Shown: piece after piece, positions 1-9,351 of the stretch
Layout: each line of letters opens with the position of its first letter
Numbering within the stretch: position 1 is the stretch's first letter
Assembly: GCA_024635585.1 (NCBI GenBank)
Contig: JAGXIP010000259.1
Coordinates: 1 to 46,247 of the forward strand
Direction of reading: 5' to 3'
DNA: 46,247 bases
DNA from: Saccharicrinis sp.
GTDB lineage: Bacteria > Bacteroidota > Bacteroidia > Bacteroidales > Marinilabiliaceae
Made by a program: the position numbers and the translations under genes
The notes under the pieces: generated by a model
What the model was told of the DNA's origin: nothing
The model's input: the letters and a program-made list of their open reading frames with translations, nothing else
Databases searched by the model: none

Positions 1-19
1 AGATGTGTATAAGAGACAG
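1..19 (+). other. Residual Nextera/Tn5 transposase mosaic-end adapter (AGATGTGTATAAGAGACAG)
   Basis: The first 19 nt read agatgtgtataagagacag, the Nextera mosaic-end sequence, at the extreme contig edge. Confidence 0.95.
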
Positions 20-492
20 GTCTCAGGCTTCTGGGCAATGGTAATACCTCCAACTTCTCGTATGCCACAGAGCGCTGCTGCACCATCACCATCATAACCT
101 GAAACTATCACAGCGATTAATTTACCACCCCAGTTTTCGGTAAGGGATTTCATAAAAACAGTAATCACATCGGGCCATCCCCTAGGCTTAGATATCGGCT
201 TTAAGCGGAATTCGCCATTTAAAACGTGCAAATCCCTTTTTTCGGGAATGATAAATACATGGTTGGGCCGGATGTCTAATTTTTCGGTAATCAATTTAAC
301 CGGCATCTCCGTGTGTTGGGGCAAAATTTCATGAAGCAGGGTAGCTACCTGTCGTAGATGATTAACTATTACAACGGCAACATTCATATTAGCGGGCATG
401 TGCTTTAGCAATCGAGTATAAGCATCGAGGCCACCTGCCGAACCGCCCACACAAACTATCGGGAAGTTTTTTATAGTGCTTTTAGGTTTCAT
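20..492 (-). CDS. CheB-type methylesterase domain protein, 3' end truncated by contig edge
   Basis: Manual translation from ATG at 492: MKPKSTIKNFPIVCVGGSAGGLDAYTRLLKHMPANMNVAVVIVNHL...VSGYDGDGAAALCGIREVGGITIAQKPET; CheB G-x-SAGG and SGxxxDG motifs. Confidence 0.85.
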
Positions 493-689
493 GAGTTAGT
501 TTTAATTTAAACATCGGGATAAACAACAATCATGGTATGGCTTGTCAGTTTTATTTAGAGCAATATTATGGCATCAATTATTTCCCTTTTCACTAAAAAA
601 ATTTTTCAAAAAAGCCTGCTGTTGATTGTCTGTCATTTTATCTGTAGCTTGAACTTGAATAAAGATAAGCTAAACATATGCGGTATGCA

Positions 690-729
690 TTACACCATTT
701 GGTATAAGAATTACATAATTCACACATTT
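690..729 (-). promoter_or_regulatory. 40-bp repeated intergenic motif, copy A
   Basis: TTACACCATTTGGTATAAGAATTACATAATTCACACATTT; same length and strongly similar to copies at 4350, 5991 and 8148. Confidence 0.5.
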
Positions 730-798
730 AATAGGTATTTATCGCCTATAAAAAATGCTTCGGAATATATTGAGGAGTAAAAATGCGATTAATCTATA

Positions 799-1362
799 TT
801 AAGGATTGGACTGCGATTTGAACTTCGAAATTTCCACCACCGAAAGAAGACATTTTTGATCATCTTCGGTAACAACTCCTTCCATATACACCGAACATAA
901 AGATTTGTTATTATAACCCAATAGTATTTCGCACGATTCTTTGGCATAACTGGTATAAACTGCCCTGATAAAATTATCAAAGACGGATTTAGAACCTTCC
1001 GAAACATAGAGTTTAAAATTGCTGTCCACCAGACTAAAGCGCCTTTCCTGTAGTAATTCAGCACCCGTAAAATTCAGTTCGCAAATGTTACCTTCCTTAT
1101 CGAGGGTAAAATACGCCAATGGTGACAAATCGTATAGCAGGGTGTACTTTTTCAGTGCTGCTTCTGCTGTTTCATATGCCTCGCGTAGTTCCTCATTCTG
1201 CATCTCTAACTCAATTTGGTGCACCTGCAATTCGTGAAGTAGTTTTTTTGCATCAATATCGACTTCAGGTATGCTCTTTTTTTGCCTATTTTCCTTGAGT
1301 TGCTCTTCTGCTTTTATGCGTAACATATTGGCATCCGAAAAATCATTTTTTTCCATATCCAT
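799..1362 (-). CDS. Stand-alone PAS domain protein
   Basis: MDMEKNDFSDANMLRIKAEEQLKENRQ...LLHELQVHQIELEMQNEELREAYETAEAALKKYTLLYDLSPLAYFTLDKEGNI; closely resembles the N-terminus of the histidine kinase at 6036-7736. Start chosen at the internal ATG to avoid most of the overlap with the upstream gene. Confidence 0.75.
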   Translation of the reverse strand: MDMEKNDFSDANMLRIKAEEQLKENRQKKSIPEVDIDAKKLLHELQVHQIELEMQNEELREAYETAEAALKKYTLLYDLSPLAYFTLDKEGNICELNFTGAELLQERRFSLVDSNFKLYVSEGSKSVFDNFIRAVYTSYAKESCEILLGYNNKSLCSVYMEGVVTEDDQKCLLSVVEISKFKSQSNP

Positions 1363-1366
1363 TTTT

Positions 1367-4291
1367 TTATCTTTTTGTTGTAAGTAGTATCCCCGATGGC
1401 AACTTTTGACAGTTAAAGATAACATTAGCTGTCCATTCTATTTTAATTTCATTAGCTCCAGCTGCCAGTACCTTTGTTTCTATTTTGCGCATATCGGTTT
1501 TTTTAAGAAGTTGGTTTAGCTCTTTTCTGGTTTTGTCCTGTAATGATTTTGGCACAAACAATTCAATATAATTTTGTTCGATAGCTTTACTATGCTTCAT
1601 TTCAAAAAACTCTTCAGCCCCTATATTAAACTCCTGTACTTTCCAATCTGTTGATAATTTAACAATTACATCGTTTGATGAGTTAAAGAGCAAGTGAAAT
1701 AACTGCTTGGCTTCATTCAAATCTTTTTTGACGTTCTCTAAGCCTGTTGTATCGATAAATGTAATCACTAATCCGTCAATTCTATCGTCGAAAGTGCGGT
1801 AGGGCATAATACGTGTGGTAAACCATCTACCATCTTTGGTGGGAATTTGTTTTTCAATAAATATCAATGTCCTCAACACCTCAAGTGCATCATCAGTTAC
1901 TTCGGGGTAGATAAGTTGGGAAACTTGGTCGGTAAAAGGTCGGCCGATGTCGCCTTTTATAAGTTTGAAAATTTTGGTTGCCTGATTGGTAAAACGACGG
2001 ATGTTCAGTTCTTTGTCGAGAAAAAGTGTGGCTATATCGGTGCTGTTAAGCAGGTTTTTCATGTCGTTGTTAACCCGCGAATAATCATCAACTTTCGATT
2101 GTAGCTCGGCATTTACGGTTTGAAGTTCTTCATTAAGACTTTGCATTTCTTCTTTGGAGGTAGTGAGTTCCTCGTTGGCCGATTGCAGCTCCTCATTGGT
2201 CGATTGTAATTCTTCATTGGTCGATTTTAGCTCCTCTTGCGAGGTTTGCATCTCTTCCAATATGTTTTGAACTTCCTCACGAGCGTGCTGTAACTCTTCA
2301 TCCATCTCCTTTTCCCTTTCACCGGCAGCTTTTTGTGGGAGTCCTTTTATTTGGGTTTGGGTTTCGGCATTTTTTGCAACATCTGCAAAAATTATCAAAA
2401 CCTTTCCACGTAAAGCCTCTGGTTTATTAATCCAATGGATGTTAACGTTAAGGGTAATGGTGTTTTCAGTGGTTTTTATATTGACATGATGTAAAATTAT
2501 GAGTTCTTTTTTGGTAACTACTTTTCGAAATGCAATAGCAAAATCGTTTTGAAATCCCGGTCGTAACATCGCAAAAATATTCATATTTGCTTTGCCAACA
2601 GCAGGTTCTAAATATTTTCCGGTGCGCCCGCTAATATATACAATGTCGCCATTTTCGTTGGTTAAAACAGCGGGCGGTGCAAACTGTTGAAGTAATAATT
2701 CATCAACAAGTGTTTGAATGTTCATGATAGGTTTATCAGGTATTTTGGTTTCGTAATGGGTCATTTTTAATCGTGAAAAGGATGAAGGGAAATCGAGTAA
2801 TTCGGCATTTAAGCTGGAATTACCCCGTTTGTAAATTTTTAGACTAGAATTTTCGGTGGTAAAAAGATGACTTTTCGAACCCAACGTTTCTGAACTTCCC
2901 AGTAGCAACATTCCATCCGGATTAAGGCTATAGAAAAACAAGCCAAGCAGCTTTTGCTGTAACTCGGGGTCCAAATAAATAAGCAGATTCCTACACGAAA
3001 TAAAATCAATATTCGTGAAAGGCGGATGCATGATGATGTTGTGTTGTGCAAAAATAATTGTTTCTCTTATTTCGGTGTTTATACGATAACCTTCGTCCGT
3101 TTTGGTAAAAAAACGGCTCAAACGTTTTGGCGACACATCTGCTTCAATGTTTACAGGAAAAACTCCTTTTCTGGCTGTTTCTATGGCTTCGTTATCCAAA
3201 TCGGTTGCAAACAACTGTAAAGTAAATTCACCGTGCGGATTAATTTGGCTCATTACTTCCTTAACTACAATGGCCAAAGAGTACGCTTCTTCACCGGTAG
3301 AGCAACCTGTTATCCATGCCCTTATTGTTGTGTCTATGCGCTGCCTATTAACTATTGCAGGTATTACAGTTTCTTTTAATTTGTCCCACACCAATGAATC
3401 GCGAAAAAAATTGGTTACCCCAATCATCAACTCTTTAAACAGGATATGTACTTCTTTTGGATTTTTTTGCAAAAAGTGAACATAGGAATTAATTTCATCA
3501 ATTTTATGCACGCTCATTCGTCGTTCAATTCTACGATAAACCGTATTCTTTTTGTATAACGAAAAGTCGTTTCCGGTATGTGTGCGCAGTAAAATAATTA
3601 TTTTCTCCAATGCACTTTTATTGTCCTTTTCTATTTTCCGATCTAATTTCACTACCTGCGAATGATTGAGAAACTCAGTCAGTTTTAAATAGATTTCCTG
3701 AGGAGCCGCCACCACATCTACCAATCCTGAATTAATAGCATTACGCGGCATACTGTCGAATTTTGCGGTATCAGGATCTTGTACCATTACAATCCCGTTT
3801 TTTTCTTTAATTGCTCCAATACCCAGGCTGCCATCGGAGCCCATACCCGAAAGAATAATACCTACGGCAAACTCTCTTTGATCGTCGGCCAGGGAACGAA
3901 GGAAAAAATCGATGGGAAGACGCAATCCCCTTGCCTCAATAGGTTCGAATAAATAGAGTGATCCCCTTAATATAGACATGCTTTTGTTGGGAGGAATAAC
4001 ATACACACAGTTGGGTTGCACCTTCATCCTGTCTTTCACCTGCTTAACGCTCATTTTTGAAATACGCTGAAGTAGTTCAGGAAGCATGCCTTTTTGTGTT
4101 GGATCCAAATGTTGAATAACAACATAGGCCATTCCGCTGTTATTCGGTATGTTGGCCAGAAGTTGCTCCAACGCTTCTAAGCCACCGGCCGATGCCCCAA
4201 TTCCAACAATTGGGAAACGAGTGTCATTTGCAGCGGAATCCTTTTTGGCGGATTGTGCGGACTTTGTTGTTTTCTTGGTTTTCACTATCAA
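1367..4291 (-). CDS. CheB-CheR fusion with coiled coil and PAS domains
   Basis: 974 aa: CheB (VGIGASAGGLEALEQLL...SGMGSDGSLG), CheR (FFRDSLVWDKL...ITGCSTGEEAYSLAI...ISCRNLLIYLDPELQ), long EELQSTNEELQSANEEL coiled coil, C-terminal PAS. Confidence 0.93.
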   Translation of the reverse strand: MIVKTKKTTKSAQSAKKDSAANDTRFPIVGIGASAGGLEALEQLLANIPNNSGMAYVVIQHLDPTQKGMLPELLQRISKMSVKQVKDRMKVQPNCVYVIPPNKSMSILRGSLYLFEPIEARGLRLPIDFFLRSLADDQREFAVGIILSGMGSDGSLGIGAIKEKNGIVMVQDPDTAKFDSMPRNAINSGLVDVVAAPQEIYLKLTEFLNHSQVVKLDRKIEKDNKSALEKIIILLRTHTGNDFSLYKKNTVYRRIERRMSVHKIDEINSYVHFLQKNPKEVHILFKELMIGVTNFFRDSLVWDKLKETVIPAIVNRQRIDTTIRAWITGCSTGEEAYSLAIVVKEVMSQINPHGEFTLQLFATDLDNEAIETARKGVFPVNIEADVSPKRLSRFFTKTDEGYRINTEIRETIIFAQHNIIMHPPFTNIDFISCRNLLIYLDPELQQKLLGLFFYSLNPDGMLLLGSSETLGSKSHLFTTENSSLKIYKRGNSSLNAELLDFPSSFSRLKMTHYETKIPDKPIMNIQTLVDELLLQQFAPPAVLTNENGDIVYISGRTGKYLEPAVGKANMNIFAMLRPGFQNDFAIAFRKVVTKKELIILHHVNIKTTENTITLNVNIHWINKPEALRGKVLIIFADVAKNAETQTQIKGLPQKAAGEREKEMDEELQHAREEVQNILEEMQTSQEELKSTNEELQSTNEELQSANEELTTSKEEMQSLNEELQTVNAELQSKVDDYSRVNNDMKNLLNSTDIATLFLDKELNIRRFTNQATKIFKLIKGDIGRPFTDQVSQLIYPEVTDDALEVLRTLIFIEKQIPTKDGRWFTTRIMPYRTFDDRIDGLVITFIDTTGLENVKKDLNEAKQLFHLLFNSSNDVIVKLSTDWKVQEFNIGAEEFFEMKHSKAIEQNYIELFVPKSLQDKTRKELNQLLKKTDMRKIETKVLAAGANEIKIEWTANVIFNCQKLPSGILLTTKR

Positions 4292-4349
4292 TAATTTTAT
4301 AATTGGTTTTTATCAGGTACTAAAATAAGAAGTTAAATATACTGTTCTG

Positions 4350-4389
4350 TTACAAAACGCAAGAAAATATTTGTATAATTCGCACATTT
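4350..4389 (-). promoter_or_regulatory. 40-bp repeated intergenic motif, copy D (divergent)
   Basis: TTACAAAACGCAAGAAAATATTTGTATAATTCGCACATTT, 58 bp upstream of the CheB-CheR start codon. Confidence 0.45.
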
Positions 4390-4513
4390 TTATAAATCTC
4401 GAGCCTAAAATATTTAATTCATTTTAATTTACATTTTCCTATTTTCTCCTATTCATGTTAAACTAAGATTTGATTTTAGTGAATTTATGCTTAGTAAGCT
4501 ATTGTAAACCAGG

Positions 4514-5620
4514 TCACTTTCTAATTAATTTATTCAAAATTGGTTTAAGTCCGCGCGATGCAGGCATCGTATCGCCTAATAAAAATCCCCAAGGTTTCAA
4601 GGTTTCAATGTGGTCGAATACAAGCTTGGCAATAGCCGTAAGCGGTATGGCTATCAACATTCCCTGAATACCCCACAAGGCGGCAAAAACAACTACCGAA
4701 ATGATAGATGTTAAGGCATTGAGTTTTACTTTTGAGCCCACAATTTTAGGGGTGATAAAATTATTGTCAATAAATTGTGTGACAATATAGAGTGCCAAAA
4801 CCAATAAGGCGAACCATGGAGATGATTTTGTTACCACGGCAATTATCATGGGCATTAACGCTGCAATGATGGAGCCCAGATAGGGAATAAGGTTGAGGAA
4901 AGCACCCAGAATACCAAGGATTATGGCGTATTCTATTCCTAATATCAAAAGCCCAACGGAGTACAAAGTAGCAATTATGGCCACCTGTATCAGTAAGCCA
5001 ATAAGATAACTTTGAATGAGCGTTTTAATTAAATTAACCACTTGGCTCACTTTATCGCGGTTGGCTGGGCCAAAAACCCGTCGGAAAAATTCAATTAAAA
5101 GCGGTTGGTAATATAATATCATAAAAACATAAACAGGCATTAGGAACAGTAAGGCCAGCACACTGCCAAAGTCTGCTATGGTTTTCCCAATTTTAAGACT
5201 GCCTATGATTTCATTTTTGGTTTGTGTAATCCATTGTGTAATTTCCCTGTTGCTTAAATTAAAATGGCCTGAAGTCCATATGATTACTTGATTCAGTATT
5301 TCGGTAAACTTATCCACGAGTTTTGGCAGTGATTCGGTAAACCGACTTGCCTGCGAAAATATAAGAACCCCCAAAGATGCGATAATCAGAAAGGTGATAA
5401 ACAAGGTGATGATTATGGCGACAATCCTGTTTAGCTTAATCCGGACAAACAGATTAACCACAGGATGCAAAACAATGGCAATAATGGTTGAAAAAATAAG
5501 AGGGACAACAATGTTTTTGGCAATGTATAAAACGGTAAATAACGCTAGTAAACCCATAAAAACAAGAGGAGCTTTTATACTTATTGGGATTTTAATTTCG
5601 CTGCTTGTCATGATTCGCAA
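4514..5620 (-). CDS. AI-2E family transporter (PerM-like permease)
   Basis: 368 aa multi-TM protein with family-typical segments VLYIAKNIVVPLIFSTIIAIVLHPVV and ILGIEYAIILGILGAFLNLIPYLGSII. Confidence 0.9.
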   Translation of the reverse strand: MRIMTSSEIKIPISIKAPLVFMGLLALFTVLYIAKNIVVPLIFSTIIAIVLHPVVNLFVRIKLNRIVAIIITLFITFLIIASLGVLIFSQASRFTESLPKLVDKFTEILNQVIIWTSGHFNLSNREITQWITQTKNEIIGSLKIGKTIADFGSVLALLFLMPVYVFMILYYQPLLIEFFRRVFGPANRDKVSQVVNLIKTLIQSYLIGLLIQVAIIATLYSVGLLILGIEYAIILGILGAFLNLIPYLGSIIAALMPMIIAVVTKSSPWFALLVLALYIVTQFIDNNFITPKIVGSKVKLNALTSIISVVVFAALWGIQGMLIAIPLTAIAKLVFDHIETLKPWGFLLGDTMPASRGLKPILNKLIRK

Positions 5621-5751
5621 ATTATTTTTATACTACCATATTTACACATATCATCTTAAAGTGCAACTATCTTCCGGTAATTACATGAGGTACAAAATAA
5701 TAAGGAAATAAGCGTTTTTATCCTTTTGTAAAAAACTCCTCCAGGCTAGTT

Positions 5752-5907
5752 CTAAAGTATTCTCCGGCCTTGAATAATCCTGAATATAATTGCAATTACA
5801 GCAATCACGAGCAAAACATGAATAATGCCACCCGCACTGTACCCAATAAATCCAATAGCCCATGCAATAATTAAAACTACTGCAACAATGTAAAGTAAAT
5901 TTCCCAT
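5752..5907 (-). CDS. Small membrane protein, lmo0937-like family
   Basis: Manual translation from ATG at 5907: MGNLLYIVAVVLIIAWAIGFIGYSAGGIIHVLLVIAVIAIIFRIIQGRRIL*; 51 aa, two hydrophobic segments. Not in the ORF track in this frame. Confidence 0.8.
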   Translation of the reverse strand: MGNLLYIVAVVLIIAWAIGFIGYSAGGIIHVLLVIAVIAIIFRIIQGRRIL

Positions 5908-5990
5908 GATTTTTTGTTTTAATTAATGATTAATTGTGCTTTTAAAATGAATGCACATATCAAATGTAATTCAATGTACTTTTAAAATTG

Positions 5991-6030
5991 TTACACAATT
6001 TTAAGTATAGGTTACATCATTCACACATTT
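5991..6030 (-). promoter_or_regulatory. 40-bp repeated intergenic motif, copy B
   Basis: TTACACAATTTTAAGTATAGGTTACATCATTCACACATTT, 83 bp upstream of the lmo0937-like gene. Confidence 0.55.
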
Positions 6031-6035
6031 TTAAA

Positions 6036-7736
6036 TCAATTTAAGTATTTGCTTATCAAAGCTATCAATGCAGCACGCTTTAATGGTTTTGAGATGTAAT
6101 TATCACAACCCGCAACAATTGCTTTTTCACGATCGTCGTGAAGTGCAAACGCGGTTTGTGCGATAATGATAATTTCTTTATTGAATTCGCGAATTTGACG
6201 TGTAGCTTGATACCCGGTTATTCCTGGCATATTGACGTCCATTAGCGCCAGTTTAATGCCAGGGTTTTGTCTGCAAACATCAATGGCCTCCTGACCAGTA
6301 GAGGCTTCATATATTTCACTCCCCAAAGGTCTGAGCATAAGGCTTAATAACATTCGAGTAGTTTCGTCGTCATCAACTATCAAAATTTTTAGATCTGGCT
6401 TAGGTTTGACTTCTTCCTCAGCTACAGCTTGTTGTCCCTCTTTCACTTTCTTATCCTTTACAATAAGATAAGGAAGGGTAAAACGGAATGTTGTACCATG
6501 GCCTTGACCACTCTCCACCCAAATTTTACCACCCAGCAACTCAACATAGGCTTTTGAAATAGATAGACCCAAGCCTGCTCCCTGAACATTTTGCTTTTGC
6601 GGATCGCTACCTTGCTTGAAACGTTCAAAAATGCTTTCTTTTAAATCATCCCGAATGTCAGCGCCACTATTTTTTACATAAAATTCCAGAAACTCATCCT
6701 TGCGTTCGCAGCCCAATTCAATGTTGCCCTCTTGCGTAAACTTAATCGCATTTTTTACCAGGTTTGTGAGTACTCCATACACTTTTTCACGATCTGTCCT
6801 GATGAATTCTTCATTTTTGGGTAAAGTATTTTTAATGGATATATGCAATTTTTTTTGTTTTGCTTCCAGCTTAAAAAAGTGATAAATGTACTCTAACTGT
6901 TCATTCACATTAGTATCTGAAATAGATATTTCCATTTGATGTGATTCTATCTTTGAGATACTTATAATGTCGTTAAGGATGTTGAGCATACGGTTGCCGC
7001 TTTTTTCAATGATATCAAGATATTCTTGTTGACTTTCAACGTTTAGCTTCATGTTTTTTAAAAGATCGGTAAACCCCAAAATACCATTCATGGGTGTGCG
7101 GATTTCGTGGCTCATATTAGCCAGGAATGCTGATTTTAGCCTGTCGTTTTCCTCTGCTTTCTTTCTGGATTTTATCAATTCGCGCTCCAGGTATATATGC
7201 TTTGATATGTCAGTTATGGAAATAAGGCATTTTTTATCAATTTTACTGGTGATACCGTTAACCAGCACATATTTTATGGTGTTGTGTGCAACAGTCAGTT
7301 TAAGCTCACAAGTTTGTTTTATTTTGGTATTATAAATTTTTTGGAGAAAAGTATTGAAATCAGCTCTCGTATCGCTAGACACATAAAAACCGAAACTACT
7401 TTTAATCAGCTCATCATACTCTTTTTCCAACAAACGTACGGCACTAAAATTTAAATCGGTAATTTCACCTGTTGCTGTAAGCGACAGTAAGCCTGAAGGA
7501 GCCCAGGCATACAGTTCGGTATATTTCTTTTCTGCAAGCTCTGCTTTTTCCTTTGCCAGCTTTAATTCCTCATTTTGCATTTCCAGCTCTATTTTATGCA
7601 CTTCGAGCTCGTGGATAAGCTTTAACTTATTGGTTTCTGATAAATCTTCCTTTAAATCTTTCTTCTTTTCTGTATTTAAAAAAGCTTCTGCATTCTTTCG
7701 CAGTTTATTGGTTTCGTCAGTTGTTTGTATTTTCAT
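6036..7736 (-). CDS. PAS domain hybrid histidine kinase/response regulator
   Basis: 566 aa: PAS, HisKA (FLANMSHEIRTPMNGILGF), HATPase (NLVKNAIKFT, GAGLGLSISKAYVELLGGKIWVES), REC (ILIVDDDETTRMLL...ALMDVNMPGITGY...ISKPLK). Confidence 0.95.
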   Translation of the reverse strand: MKIQTTDETNKLRKNAEAFLNTEKKKDLKEDLSETNKLKLIHELEVHKIELEMQNEELKLAKEKAELAEKKYTELYAWAPSGLLSLTATGEITDLNFSAVRLLEKEYDELIKSSFGFYVSSDTRADFNTFLQKIYNTKIKQTCELKLTVAHNTIKYVLVNGITSKIDKKCLISITDISKHIYLERELIKSRKKAEENDRLKSAFLANMSHEIRTPMNGILGFTDLLKNMKLNVESQQEYLDIIEKSGNRMLNILNDIISISKIESHQMEISISDTNVNEQLEYIYHFFKLEAKQKKLHISIKNTLPKNEEFIRTDREKVYGVLTNLVKNAIKFTQEGNIELGCERKDEFLEFYVKNSGADIRDDLKESIFERFKQGSDPQKQNVQGAGLGLSISKAYVELLGGKIWVESGQGHGTTFRFTLPYLIVKDKKVKEGQQAVAEEEVKPKPDLKILIVDDDETTRMLLSLMLRPLGSEIYEASTGQEAIDVCRQNPGIKLALMDVNMPGITGYQATRQIREFNKEIIIIAQTAFALHDDREKAIVAGCDNYISKPLKRAALIALISKYLN

Positions 7737-7889
7737 ATTAAATGGTTCATATTGTTCTAGGGAAACAATTGGTTTCTGCTATTTGTAACAGTAAGCTGCT
7801 TATGGCAGATCGGAACATTAGTTAGCAAATTACACTTTTGCAGTATAAGATAAGGAGAAGATATTTTTGGCAACAGCCAAAGATAAGGT

Positions 7890-8075
7890 CTAAACGGTAA
7901 TGTTTTGTAAACTATCCAGAACACCAAATACTTTTAAAAGCCAGATTACAAGAACAATTACCACTACAGCATTTAGGATACTTTTAATGGTGTGTTGCAT
8001 GGGTATATAGCTGTTTATCAGCCAAAGAACAACTCCAACAACCAAAATTACAATGAGAATAGTCAAAATAGGCAT
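7890..8075 (-). CDS. Small membrane protein, Thivi_2564-like family
   Basis: MPILTILIVILVVGVVLWLINSYIPMQHTIKSILNAVVVIVLVIWLLKVFGVLDSLQNITV; start set at the internal Met. Confidence 0.8.
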   Translation of the reverse strand: MPILTILIVILVVGVVLWLINSYIPMQHTIKSILNAVVVIVLVIWLLKVFGVLDSLQNITV

Positions 8076-8147
8076 AGCTTTAAATTTTAATTTGTTATTG
8101 TAACTCACAATACAGTACAAAGATGATGTATCCTGCAATTTAAACTA

Positions 8148-8187
8148 TTACACAATTTTAGATAAGAGTTACATAATTCACACATTT
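8148..8187 (-). promoter_or_regulatory. 40-bp repeated intergenic motif, copy C
   Basis: TTACACAATTTTAGATAAGAGTTACATAATTCACACATTT, 72 bp upstream of the Thivi_2564-like gene. Confidence 0.55.
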
Positions 8188-8343
8188 AGGCAAGTGTTAT
8201 TTATTATAATATGTAGTATTTTATTAAAATGCTTCAATTACTCAGCAAACACAACCTCTCCGTAATTAAAGGGGAAAATAGTGCCGTTCATTGTTAACAT
8301 GGTGGTAAGAATTATCCAGAAAGAACACAAAGGATACACAAAG

Positions 8344-8404
8344 AATCAAGTTGTTCTCGGATACCGGCAAAAATAATCAGGGCCAAACCAAAACCAATAG
8401 CTGT
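8344..8404 (-). repeat. 61-bp rnfA-derived fragment (matches 10268..10328)
   Basis: 58/61 identical to the internal rnfA segment encoding ...AIGFGLALIIFAGIREQLD; the three mismatches are at 8345, 8348 and 8357. Confidence 0.9.
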
Positions 8405-9351
8405 TCAAATGACAAGGATGCACCGTAAATCATTTCTTCTTGCATTGTTTTGTAGTCGTTTTTCCATTCTCCTAGTATATTATCTGGGGGAATAGGGTTG
8501 AGCGTTTGAGGTTGGTGCAAGTTGTAATCTACATCTGCTATTTTTGTGTATATTTTCCGATGGTTTATTATCTCGTTGTACAGTATCTTATTTTCAAGGG
8601 CTATATCTATAAATTCAGTATGCATTAACATTTCTAAATCGTACAAATGGCGGCTTAATCTACTCACACGTATTTCATCAACAGGTTTCTGAAACTCTTC
8701 GTGTAACAAAAACAGCTTTTCCAAAGATGTTCTTTCGGGATTAACAGTTGGTACACTTATCGGAGTATCTGCAAATGGTCTATCGGGGTAGTGTTCACTC
8801 ACCAATGATGAAAACACACGGTTTGTAAAAGGTTCACGTAAGGAGCGGCTTCCAATTTCAATTTTTACTTCTGGCTTTGTGTAGTTTGATGGTGGTGTAC
8901 ATGTTTCGTATTGGATTATAATTTGAACAGGTTCCAAATTTTCTCCTTCACTTTCGTATAGTTTAACCTTAACATCAATAAAACCTGCCTTACTAAACTT
9001 ATCCTGCATTTCGGGCATAAATGTACTGTAAATATATTTTCGGGTGACCGACCTTAATTTTTTCACTTGTTTCACGGTTGTGCATTCACTAATTCCAAGA
9101 ATTTTTTTGTCGAGTGATAGGTCAATATCTTCCGAAAATCGTTGAATTATACCCCACGCCTTACTCAATGAAGTACCTCCTTTAAACACGATATGCTGCG
9201 CAACTTCCAACTCTTGAATCAAAGTCAGCGTTAGTACTACCCACCAATCTTTCTCCACAGCCGATGCAGGAACACCTGTTTTGTTGCCTATGGCTTCAAA
9301 TATGGCATTCTTTTCTTCCTTTTTCAGTTTGTAAAAGTTAATGCTGCTCAT
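8377..9351 (-). CDS. abiEii: Nucleotidyltransferase toxin, AbiEii/AbiGii family
   Basis: MSSINFYKLKKEEKNAIFEAIGNKTGVPASAVEKDWWVVLTLTLIQ...HIVFKGGTSLSKAWGIIQRFSEDIDLSLD; GGTSLSK and DIDL nucleotidyltransferase motifs; ATGA overlap with the upstream antitoxin gene. Confidence 0.92.
   Translation of the reverse strand: MSSINFYKLKKEEKNAIFEAIGNKTGVPASAVEKDWWVVLTLTLIQELEVAQHIVFKGGTSLSKAWGIIQRFSEDIDLSLDKKILGISECTTVKQVKKLRSVTRKYIYSTFMPEMQDKFSKAGFIDVKVKLYESEGENLEPVQIIIQYETCTPPSNYTKPEVKIEIGSRSLREPFTNRVFSSLVSEHYPDRPFADTPISVPTVNPERTSLEKLFLLHEEFQKPVDEIRVSRLSRHLYDLEMLMHTEFIDIALENKILYNEIINHRKIYTKIADVDYNLHQPQTLNPIPPDNILGEWKNDYKTMQEEMIYGASLSFEQLLVLVWP

Noticed and set aside
568-780. 70-aa plus-strand ORF
   Set aside because: No recognisable family, AT-rich intergenic region, and it overlaps the 40-bp motif copy A.
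789-1064. 91-aa minus ORF overlapping the PAS protein
   Set aside because: Alternative frame of a well-supported PAS coding region.
3102-3479. 125-aa plus ORF antisense to CheB-CheR
   Set aside because: Shadow ORF opposite a strongly supported coding sequence.
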